A DNA stretch of 64,000 nt from Massilia sp. Root418 (lineage in GTDB: Bacteria; Pseudomonadota; Gammaproteobacteria; Burkholderiales; Burkholderiaceae_D): the NCBI RefSeq assembly GCF_001425265.1, contig NZ_LMEC01000011.1:1039692-1103691 (forward strand), given 5' to 3'. The stretch's first letter is position 1, and every line of letters starts with the position of its first letter. This document shows, one piece after another, positions 10,590 through 19,240 of the stretch. The position numbers and the translations under genes were made by a program. The notes under the pieces are model-generated. The model searched no databases. It saw nothing but the letters and a program-made list of their open reading frames with translations, and was not told the origin of the DNA.

Positions 10590-12320
10590 ATGAAGTTGGC
10601 ACCGATCTCCCCGTCGCCAAGGTTCTCCAAGGCGCTGACCGGCATCACCGGCCTGGATGAAATGACCGATGGCGGCTTGCCGCGAGGCCGGACAAGCTTG
10701 CTTGCCGGCGGTCCCGGTTCGGGCAAGACCATCCTGGCGCTGCAATTCCTGGTGCACGGGGCCCGCGATTGCGGCGAGCCGGGCATTTTTGTCGCCTTCG
10801 AGGAAACCTCGGAGCGTATCGTCGCCAATGCCAACGGCTTCGGCTGGGACCTGCCGCGCCTGCAGCAGGAGGGCGCGCTGTACTTCGTCAATGCGCAACC
10901 CGCGCCCGACCTGGTGCTGTCCGGCAACTTCGACCTGGGCGGCATGCTGGCGGCCTTGGAAGGCCAGGCCGGGGCGATGCAGGCCAAGCGCATTGTCATC
11001 GACGCCCTGGACATCGTGCTGGCCCTGCTGCCCGACGCCATGTCCAAGCGGCGCGAAATCTTTCGCCTGCACGACTGGCTGCTGCGGCACGAAATGACGG
11101 CCATCGTCACCGCCAAGACTGGCGACGGGGGCGACGGCCTGATGCCGCAATCTTTCGGTTTCATGCAGTTCATGGTCGACTGCTCGATCGTCCTGAACCA
11201 CAGCGTGGTGCTGGGGGTGTCGCAGCGCAATCTGCGCGTCCAGAAGTAGCGCGGCTCGGCCTTCGACGAGAACGAGTCGCCCTTCCTGATCAGCAAGCGG
11301 GGCTTCGAGGTGGCGGTGGCGCGCACCCTGGGCCACGTCGACGCCAGCGTCACCAATGAACGGGTCAGCAGCGGCATCGAACGGCTGGACACCATGCTGG
11401 GCGGCGGCTATTACCGTGGCGCGAGCGTGCTCATCACCGGCTTCCCCGGCACCGCCAAGACCACGCTGAGCGGCGCGTTCGCGGAAGCGGCCTGCCGGCG
11501 CGGCGAGCGCACCATGTTCGTCAGCTTCGATTCGGACGGCTCGGAAGTGGTGCGCAACCTGTCCTCGGTTGGCATTGCGCTCGACGCCTATGTGCAGTCG
11601 GGCTGCCTGAGCATGATTTCTGCGCGCACCATTACCGGCAGCGCCGAGACCTACCTGGTGCGCATCAAGTTGCTGGCGCAGGAGCATGGCGCGCGCTGCC
11701 TGGTGATCGACCCGGTCTCGACCCTGTCCAAATCGGGCAATGAACTGACCGCGCACAGTGTGGCCGAGCGGCTGATCGACTGGTCCAAGGCGCAGGGCAT
11801 CACGCTCGTGTGCACCAGCCTGCTCGACGAGATGGCGAGCCAGAGCGAGGGCGGTTCGCCGCTGCAGATCTCGACGCTGGCCGACACGTGGATCCACCTC
11901 AATTACCTGGTCCAGGCTGGCGAGCGCAACCGTGGGATGTCCATCATCAAGTCGCGCGGGACGGCGCATTCGAACCAGGTGCGTGAACTGATCCTCAGCG
12001 ACACTGGGGTCACGCTGGCCGATACCTACAGCGCCGGCGGCGAGGTCCTGATGGGCACCTTGCGCTGGGAGAAGGAGAGCGCGGAACGGGTCAGCGCGGA
12101 ACTGGCCGAAGTGGCCGCCCAGCTCAAGCAGGTCCAGCTCAATGCCGACGAGGCCGAGCTGGAGGTGCGCCTCAAGTCGGTGCAGACCGAGTTGATCGCC
12201 AAGCAGGTGGAGAAAGCGCTGCTGGCGCGCACCAAGGAAAGCCAGCAGCGCGAGGCGACGCGCGGACGCAGCCGGATGGCGGAGCTGCGCGGCGCCGATC
12301 TCAACAGGGCTGGAGGCTAG
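10590..12320 (+). pseudogene. KaiC-like two-domain RecA-family ATPase interrupted by an in-frame TAG
   Basis: KaiC-type proteins are double RecA-fold ATPases/autokinases that act with KaiB. The first domain has Walker A GGPGSGKT, FVAFEET with the paired catalytic glutamates, and RIVIDALD as Walker B. Codon 220 is TAG (11247–11249), inside a conserved linker reading RVQK-stop-RGSAFDENE, where homologues usually have tyrosine, so one base change would explain it. The same frame continues into the second domain: Walker A GFPGTAKTT and CLVIDPVS. That domain has FDSDGSEV, without the paired glutamates. A coiled-coil tail follows. The halves could be separate proteins (10590–11249, and about 11310–12320 from a GTG), a readthrough product or a decaying gene. 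Confidence 0.8.
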
Positions 12321-12326
12321 CGCGAC

Positions 12327-12611
12327 ATGGATTGTTCTGCCATTTACAAATTCCGCCTGTACGTGGCGGGCGACGCGCCCAATTCCATGCAAGCCCTGGA
12401 GAATCTGCAGACGCTGTGCGACGCCCATCTGGCGCAGCACTACGAAATCGAAGTGGTCGACGTGTTCCGCGAACAAATGCGGGCGCTGGAGGACGGCGTC
12501 TTCATGACGCCCACCCTGCTCAAGCTGGAGCCGCCTGCCGTTCGCAGGATCGTTGGCTCCCTGAAGCAGACCGAAGACGTGTTGTTGGCCCTTGGCTTGC
12601 CGCCCCGCTAG
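12327..12611 (+). CDS. KaiB-like domain protein
   Basis: A 94-residue protein matching the thioredoxin-like KaiB family. It shows RLYVAGDAPNSMQALENL near the N terminus, EIEVVDV, the DGVFMTPTLLKLEPPA segment and RRIVGSL. In clock systems KaiB binds KaiC; in non-cyanobacterial operons the role is unknown, possibly stress or signalling. GGAGG precedes the ATG, which lies six bases after the KaiC-like stop, so the two are co-translated. A PAS-GGDEF-EAL gene follows 31 bases later. Confidence 0.88.
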   Translation: MDCSAIYKFRLYVAGDAPNSMQALENLQTLCDAHLAQHYEIEVVDVFREQMRALEDGVFMTPTLLKLEPPAVRRIVGSLKQTEDVLLALGLPPR

Positions 12612-12642
12612 GGCGAGTGGGCAAGCGGTAAGGAGCGCATCC

Positions 12643-14840
12643 ATGGAAGTGCACAGACTGATCGTCACGCTGCAAGAGAGCGTGGAGCGGCTCGAACTGC
12701 TCACCGGCGGCGAGATCGATTCGATCACGGACCGGCATGGCAGGCCGTTTCTGCTGCGGCCGGCGCAGGAGCAAATACGGCTGAACGACGCTGCGCGCCA
12801 GAGCGCCATGCTCAACGCGCTGCCGGCCCACATCGCGATGCTGGGGCCTGACGGCCTCATCATGTCGGTCAACGATGCCTGGCAGGACAGCAGTCCAGGC
12901 GGGCCGGCACATGCGCCCGGGCACCCTGTGGGGGAGAACTATGTGCGCCTGTGCGAACAGGCGCGCGGGGACGGCGCGGCCGAGGCGGAGCAGGTGGCGG
13001 CCGGGGTCCGCGCCGTGCTGTCGGGCGCGCCGCGCTACGTCACCCAGTATTGCTGTGCAGCGGACGGCCGGACGGCGTGGTTTCTGCTGACCGTGTCGCC
13101 CTTGGCGCCGGAGAGCCGCCGGGGCGCGGTGGTGATGCACATGAACATCACCGAGCAAAAGAAAGGCGAGGAGGAGCTGCGGCGTTTCCGCACGGCGATG
13201 GACTTCACAGCCGACGGCATCTTCCTTCTGAGCCGCGCCAGCATGCGCTTTGTCGAAGTCAACGACACGGCGTGCACCATGAGTGGCTACACCCGCACCG
13301 AGCTCATGCAGCTCGGCTCTTCCGATATCAGCGACGTCCCTGCGTGCGAGCTGGCCGGCCTGTACGACAAGCTCATCGCCAGCGGGACCAATGTGCGCGC
13401 CGAGACGCGCATCTGCCGCAAGGACGCTTCCTGGATACACGTGGAAATCACCCGGCAGGCGTTGCGCTCCGGGGAAGACTGGATCATTGTTGCCGTGCTG
13501 CGCGACATCACCGAGCTCAGGCAAGCCGAATACCGCTTGCAGCACCAGGCGCATCACGACGGCCTGACCGGCTTGCCGAACCGCACCCTGTTCTACGAGA
13601 TGCTGGGAAAAATGCTGGCGCAGGCCGGGCTCAACGGTTGGCTGCTGGCGGTGCTGTTTCTCGATCTGGACCACTTCAAGAACGTCAACGACACGCTGGG
13701 GCATTCCTGCGGCGACGAGTTGCTGGTGCAGTTCAGCGACCGTCTTTCGCATTGCGTGCGCGTGCGCGACACGGTCGGGCGGCTGGGGGGCGACGAGTTC
13801 GCCCTGCTGGTCTTAATGCCGGATGGGAACAACACGGCTGCCACCGTGGCCAACAAGATCCGCGAGGTGCTGCGTCCGGCCTTCATGCTTGGTGGGCACG
13901 AAGTGAGCATGACGGCCAGCATCGGCATCACCATGCATCCCGATGACGCCTCCAGCCCCGAGGAACTGATCAAGTACGCCGACACGGCGATGTACCGGGC
14001 CAAGCAGGCCGGGCGCGATACGTTCCGCTTCTTCACGCCACAAATGAACGTCGAGGTGCTGGCCAGGCTGGACCTGGAAATCGCGTTGCGCAAGGCGCTG
14101 GAGAACGACGAGTTCGTTCTGCATTACCAACCCAAGGTGAAAACTGCCGATGGCCGCATCGTTGGCCTGGAGGCGCTGTTGCGCTGGGAGCGCCCCGGGC
14201 ATGGCCTGGTCTCGCCGCAAGTCTTCATCGGCGTGCTGGAGGAAACCGGCTTGATCGTGCGTGCCGGGCGCTGGGTGATCGCCGCGGCGTGCCGCCAGAT
14301 CGGCGCGTGGCTGCGGTCCGAAGTCGGGCCGATGAATGTCTCCGTCAACGTTGCCGGGCGCCAGTTCGCCGAGGGGGATTTGGCCGCCGACGTGATCGAG
14401 TCGCTGCGGCGCTACGCGGTGCCGCCGGACCTGCTGGAACTGGAACTGACGGAAAGTTCGCTGATGGCCAACACGGAGGGTACCATCGCCACCTTGACCA
14501 ATCTGAAGCGGCTTGGCGTGCAAATATCGGTCGACGACTTTGGCACCGGCTATTCGAGCCTGGCCTATCTGCGCCGCTTTCCCATCGACAAATTGAAGAT
14601 CGACATCGCCTTCATCCGCGAAGTGACGAGCAACCCGGACGACGCCGCCATCGTGCTGGCCATACTGGGCATGGCGCGCAGCCTGAAGCTCAATGTGATC
14701 GCCGAAGGGGTGGAGACGGTAGCGCAGCTGGCATTCCTGCAGCGCCATCACTGCGACGAGGTCCAGGGCTATTTGTTCAGCGCGCCGCTGGCGGTGGCGG
14801 CGCTGGAACCGCTGCTGCTGCGGGACCTGCGCATGCAATT
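12643..14840 (+). CDS. PAS-PAS-GGDEF-EAL cyclic-di-GMP enzyme, 3' end fused to an opposing gene
   Basis: A putative diguanylate cyclase/phosphodiesterase. A short N-terminal region seen in sensors linked to KaiB/KaiC (ELLTGGEIDSITDRHGRPF) leads into two PAS domains (about residues 45–165 and 180–300). A GGDEF domain follows with intact GGDEF at 382–386. The EAL domain has E510-A-L512, DDFGTG at 631–636 and EGVET at 688–692, all consistent with activity. AGGAG precedes the ATG. No stop closes the gene: after the EAL motif series the frame enters antisense of the next gene and stays open to 16494. The end given is where recognisable protein ends. The last native residues and stop codon appear lost. 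Confidence 0.8.
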
Positions 14841-16506
14841 GCAGAAACACCTCGTTGTTGGCGACTGCGTTGCGCATGTCGGTTTCCAACTTGTGCCTGG
14901 CCTGGGTGCACGAGCGCATCTCGGCCGAGTAAAAGCGCACCTCCAGTGCGCCGCTGCCCTTGGCATCGTACATGGCCACGTCGGCGGCGCGCACCAGGTC
15001 GAGTGCGCTGCCGCCGTCGTGCGGGTAGATGCTCACCCCCATGGCGGCACCGACCGTGACGTCCTTGCCGTCGAACAGCAGCGGCCTGTCCATGCTGGCG
15101 CGCAGGCGTTCGATCATGCGCAGCGTGAAGCGCAGCGAGGGCTGTTCGACCAGCACCAGCACGAACTCGTCGCCGCTCAGGCGCGCCACGGTGTCGCTGT
15201 CGCGCACCGCGGCTTGCAGCCGGCGCGCCACCAGCCTGAGCACTTCGTCGCCGGCCTCGTGGCCCAGCGTGTCGTTGATCTGCTTGAACTTGTTCAAGTC
15301 CACCAGCAGCACCGCCACCAGTGTCTTGTTGCGCTGGGCCGCGTGCAGCGCCTGCTCCAGCCGGTCCCACAGCAGGTTGCGGTTGGCCAGGCCGGTCAGC
15401 GGATCGTGGTTGACTTCGTGCTCGAGCAGCGAAGTGCGTTGCTTCAGGGCCGTGACATCGTTGATGACGCCGATAAAGTGGCTGACCTGGTTCTCGTCGT
15501 TGCGCACCGGCGTCACCGTCAGGTCGTTCCAGAACAGTTCGCCGTTCTTGCGCAGGTTGCGGAACACCACGTTGACCTCGCGCTCGGCGGCGATGGCGGC
15601 GCGCAACTGGGCGCGCTCGGCCTCGTCCAGGCCGGGCGCGGCCATGAAGCGGCTATCGTTGCCGATCGCCTCGGCCGCGCTGTAGCCGGTGATGTGTTCG
15701 AACGCGGGATTGACGTACACGATCGGGTTGTTCTCGCCGGCGCAGCGCGTGATGACGACGCCATTGCTGGTGGCGTGCAGGGCCCGCTCGCGCAGGCGCA
15801 GCGTTTCCTCGTCCCGGCGGCGCGCCGTGATGTCCAGGCCCAGGCAGAAGATGTAGTACTGGTTCGCCAGCCGGAAACGGTTGATGGTGAACAGGTGGGG
15901 CGTAACATGCCCGTCCTTGGCGGCCATGTCGCATTCGAGCTGGAGTTCGCCGCCCTGCGCCAGCGCTTCCTGGAGGCGTTGCCGCACCATGTCGCGGTGC
16001 TGCTCGGGGAACAGGTCGGCGGCAAGGGCGGCCGACAGTTCCGCGCTGCTGAGCTGGGTGGTCAATTCGATCTGCCGGTTCCAAAGCACCAGCTGGCCGC
16101 TGCTGTTGATGACGCAGAAGTTGTTATTCCCCAGGCTCATCAGCGATTCCAGTTCCAGCGCCCCCACCAGCTGGCGCTCGCTGCGCGGCGCAGGCGCCGG
16201 CGCCAGCAGCACCACGCAGCCGGCCGGTCCGCCCCGGTTGTGCTGGGCCAGCAGGCGGACTTGGTAGCGTGCGCGGCTGCCATCGGCGCGGCCCAGCTCG
16301 ATCTCGGCGCTGTCCCCGGCGCCTGCGGCGCGCAGCGCCGCAGCGTGGGCATCGGCAAGCGGCGCCAGCAGCGTGTCGGCGGCCTGGTTCAGCGCCTCGG
16401 CCTCGCCGTGCCCGAGCAGTTGCTGGCAGCCGGGATTCCAGCTCTGGATTGCGCCGCCGCTACCGATCAGGAAGGCGGCCAGGTTCTCGGGTAGTTCGGC
16501 GAGCAT
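14835..16506 (-). pseudogene. PAS-PAS-GGDEF protein truncated at the start of its EAL domain
   Basis: About 557 recognisable residues: an N-terminal PAS-like sensor region, a PAS domain (ITGYSAAEAIG…DVTALKQR) and a GGDEF domain with SGDEF at residues 444–448. SGDEF is a variant that can still be active. It then reaches the linker KLETDMRNAVANNEVFLQL that opens an EAL domain and stops being recognisable. Beyond this the frame runs antisense through the opposing gene with no stop until 13813. It is a close paralogue of the next gene on the same strand; both share SLRFTLRMIER and RERALHA-SNG. The EAL domain (about 240 residues) and stop are missing. GGAG precedes the ATG, so expression is possible. 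Confidence 0.75.
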
Positions 16507-16616
16507 AGGGGTCTCCGGTAGGCAGGTCTAGCTGTAGACCTCTGGAACAGCGGCGCGTTCGCCGAACCCGGCTGTAAACAGTGCCGGCGCGCCGGCCGCG
16601 CCGGTCCTAGCGCGCC

Positions 16617-18683
16617 TCATGCGCGCCGCCGCAGCCACTGTTCGAGGTGGGGGCGCGCCAGCGGCTGGCTGACATAGTGGCCCTGCATGCTGGCGCAGCC
16701 GTGCTGCGCCAGGAAGTCGCGCTGGGTGCGGGTTTCGACGCCGGTGGCCACCACCTTGATTTCCAGGTTGCGGCCGATGTCGAGCATGGTCTTGGCCAAT
16801 GCGCCGCTGCGCCGCTGCGCGCCGATTTCGCGCACCGGGGCCGGCGCCATTTTCAGCTGGTCCAGCCGCAGCGCGCGCAGGCAGGCCAGGTTGGAGGCGC
16901 CGCCGCCGAATTCGTCCATCGCCATGCGCAGGCCCATCTCGCGCACGCCCGCGCTCAGGCGCCGCGCCACGTCCGGGTTGCGCATCAGCTGCGTTTCACG
17001 CAACTCCAGTTCCAGGCAGGCCGGGTCGATGCCGTGGCGTGCCACGGTGCGCGCAATGTGGGGCAGATAGTCGTGCTGGCCGAATTCGCGGTACGAGGCG
17101 TTCATCGTCACCGGCAGCCCGGCGTAGCCCAGCTGGCCGAGGCGCTTGATGGTGCCGCACACGTCCTCCAGCACGCGCCGCCCCAGCGGCACGATCAGGC
17201 CGTTCTCTTCTGCTTCGTTCAGGAACATCGCGGGTAGCAGTTCGCCCAGCTGCGGGTGGCGCCAGCGCAGCAGCGCTTCCACCCCCACGATGCGCCCGGT
17301 CTGCAGGCAGACGTTGGGCTGGTATTTCAGGTACAGGCTGTCGCCGTCGAGTGCCTCGCGCATGGCCTGCTCCATGCGCCGCCGCGCATCCGAGGCGCTG
17401 GCCATGTCGGGCGAATGGAAATGCACCGCGTTGGGACTGCCGCTCTTGCTCTTGTACATGGCGGCGTCCGCCGCGCGCAGCAGCACGCTGAAATTGTCGC
17501 CGTCGTTGGGGTAGACCGCCACGCCCATGCTGGCTGCCACCGGCAGGTTCTGGCTCTCGAACTGCAGCTCGTCGGCCAGGGCGGCGCGGATGCGTTCTAT
17601 CATGCGCAGTGTAAAGCGTAGCGAGGGTTGTTCGGCCAGCACCAGCACGAATTCGTCGCCGCCGAGGCGGGCCACGGTGTCGCTGTCGCGTAGCGCGGAC
17701 TGTAGGCGCTGCGCCACCATGCACAGCACGTGGTCGCCGGCGTCGTGCCCCAGGGTGTCGTTGATCTCCTTGAACTTGTTCAGGTCCAGCAGCACCACCG
17801 CCACCAGGTGGCTGCTGCGGCGCGCCGCCAGCAGCGCATGCTCCAGGCGGTCGCGCAGCAGGGTGCGGTTGGCCACGCCGGTCAGCGGGTCGTGCGTGAC
17901 TTGGTACTCCAGCTGGGCGGTGCGCTCCTTGAGTTCGGTGATGTCCTCAATGATGCCGATGAAGTGCGTCACGCGCCCCTGCGCGTCGGATACCGGGGTG
18001 ACCGACAGCCGGTTCCAGAACCGCTCGCCGTTTTTGCGCACATTGTGCAGCACCACCGTAACCGGTCGCCTATCGGCGATCGCGGCGGCCAGTTCGGCGC
18101 GCTGCGCCGCATCCTGTTCGTCGGCCGCCATGAAGCGGGAATCCTGCCCCAGTATTTCTTGCCGGGTATACCCGGTGATGCGTTCGAAGGCCGGGTTGAC
18201 GTATTCGATCAGGTTGTCCTTGCCGCTGCTGCGCGTGATCACGATGCCGTTGCTGGCGGCGTGCAAGGCCCGCTCGCGCAGTTCGGCCAGTTCGCCGCGG
18301 TGCCGAACGCTGGACAGGTTGACGGCGGTGCCGAGCAGGTAGGTACCGCCGGCCGCTTGCATGCGCCCGGCGCAGAACAGGTAAGGAATTGCGGCGCCGC
18401 CCGACAGCAAGCGCGCTTCGACGTGCACCGGGCCGTCGTTCTGAAAAGCGCCGCAGAAGGTGCGCGAAACGGCGGGCCGGTCCTCCGGGTGGAACAGATC
18501 CAGCATGTGCATCGAGCGCAAGTGCTGCGGAGCCAGCCCGGTGGCCAGCTCGACCCGATGGTTCCAGAGAATCAGATGTCCCACCTCGTCAAGCACGTAG
18601 AACGCGTCGGCCAACAACTCCATCACGTCCTTCAATGAAGCGGCGGCGACCTTTTCGGCCGCCACCTGCCCGACAATATCCAT
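16617..18683 (-). CDS. PAS-PAS-GGDEF-EAL protein with degenerate EAL domain
   Basis: 688 residues: two PAS regions, a GGDEF domain with intact GGDEF at 341–345, and an EAL domain. The EAL domain keeps E469-A-L471 but has lost other catalytic and metal positions. DDFGTG reads DEFGGG, the usual LKID reads LKMA and the EGVET motif reads TGVET. It is therefore probably a cyclase with an inactive, perhaps c-di-GMP-binding, EAL domain. The start MDIVGQVAAEKV follows a GGGGG ribosome site; an upstream in-frame ATG would add 29 unlike residues. It lies upstream of its truncated paralogue, consistent with tandem duplication. Confidence 0.88.
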   Translation of the reverse strand: MDIVGQVAAEKVAAASLKDVMELLADAFYVLDEVGHLILWNHRVELATGLAPQHLRSMHMLDLFHPEDRPAVSRTFCGAFQNDGPVHVEARLLSGGAAIPYLFCAGRMQAAGGTYLLGTAVNLSSVRHRGELAELRERALHAASNGIVITRSSGKDNLIEYVNPAFERITGYTRQEILGQDSRFMAADEQDAAQRAELAAAIADRRPVTVVLHNVRKNGERFWNRLSVTPVSDAQGRVTHFIGIIEDITELKERTAQLEYQVTHDPLTGVANRTLLRDRLEHALLAARRSSHLVAVVLLDLNKFKEINDTLGHDAGDHVLCMVAQRLQSALRDSDTVARLGGDEFVLVLAEQPSLRFTLRMIERIRAALADELQFESQNLPVAASMGVAVYPNDGDNFSVLLRAADAAMYKSKSGSPNAVHFHSPDMASASDARRRMEQAMREALDGDSLYLKYQPNVCLQTGRIVGVEALLRWRHPQLGELLPAMFLNEAEENGLIVPLGRRVLEDVCGTIKRLGQLGYAGLPVTMNASYREFGQHDYLPHIARTVARHGIDPACLELELRETQLMRNPDVARRLSAGVREMGLRMAMDEFGGGASNLACLRALRLDQLKMAPAPVREIGAQRRSGALAKTMLDIGRNLEIKVVATGVETRTQRDFLAQHGCASMQGHYVSQPLARPHLEQWLRRRA

Positions 18684-18826
18684 ATTGCCCCCATGCCTTG
18701 CTATTGTTGGCCGGCAAAAATGGGAGCCCGGGCTGCCGGCGAGCCTGGACCATGGTCTCTTGCAATGCAATAGTTTAGCTCAGGCGGAGCGCGGCGGCGC
18801 GCGCTTGGGGAATTTTTCAGCTTTTA

Positions 18827-19204
18827 CTACTCTTTATCCAACAGTGCCTGGATTTCCTCGCGTTCTTGCGGCGTGACGTGGCCGCCGCGCAGCGCGGCCA
18901 GCACCAGCGCCTTGCCGGACCCTGAGAACGCTTTCTGGATCAGCTCTTTCAGCAGGCTGGTTTGCACTGATTCCTGCTCCTGGAGCGGGCTGTAGACGTG
19001 GGCGCGCTGGCTTTCGTCGCGCGCCAGCAGGCCCTTGGTGTGCATCACCTGGAGCAGGCGCAGCACGGTGGCATAGTTCATGTCCGGCCGCGTTTCCAGG
19101 GCGGCGGCATGCACCTGCTTGGCCGTGGCGGGGCCGAGCGCGTACAGCAGGCGCAGCATCTCCAGTTCGGAAGCAGTGGGTTTGGGCGGGGCGGTATTGG
19201 TCAT
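18827..19204 (-). CDS. BlaI/MecI/CopY-family transcriptional repressor
   Basis: A 125-residue winged-helix repressor. It has TASELEMLRLLYALGPATAK, then NYATVLRLLQVMHTKGLLAR as recognition helix and wing, and a C-terminal dimerisation helix. In related systems the partner is an M56-family membrane protease (BlaR1 type) that cleaves the repressor; no such gene is adjacent here. It starts 18 bases after the stop of the LRR-kinase gene on the same strand. CTAG-containing repeats fill that gap, so it may be cotranscribed with the kinase and autoregulated. Confidence 0.88.
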   Translation of the reverse strand: MTNTAPPKPTASELEMLRLLYALGPATAKQVHAAALETRPDMNYATVLRLLQVMHTKGLLARDESQRAHVYSPLQEQESVQTSLLKELIQKAFSGSGKALVLAALRGGHVTPQEREEIQALLDKE

Positions 19205-19208
19205 GGAA

Positions 19209-19240
19209 CTAGAATAAAATATCTAGAACGGATTGTCTAG
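19209..19240. promoter_or_regulatory. CTAG repeat cluster upstream of the BlaI-type gene
   Basis: CTAGAATAAAATATCTAG is an imperfect inverted repeat ending in CTAG on both sides. A further GTCTAG lies 9 bases on, giving three CTAG in 32 bases. CTAG is rare in most proteobacterial genomes. The cluster begins 5 bases upstream of the repressor ATG and overlaps the end of the kinase gene. An autoregulatory operator is the simplest reading. Confidence 0.45.

Noticed and set aside
12643..16494. A single 1,283-residue protein from the rightward GGDEF-EAL frame
   Set aside because: The last 550 codons are antisense to a clear PAS-GGDEF gene; the extension is a by-product of the junction rather than a real domain.
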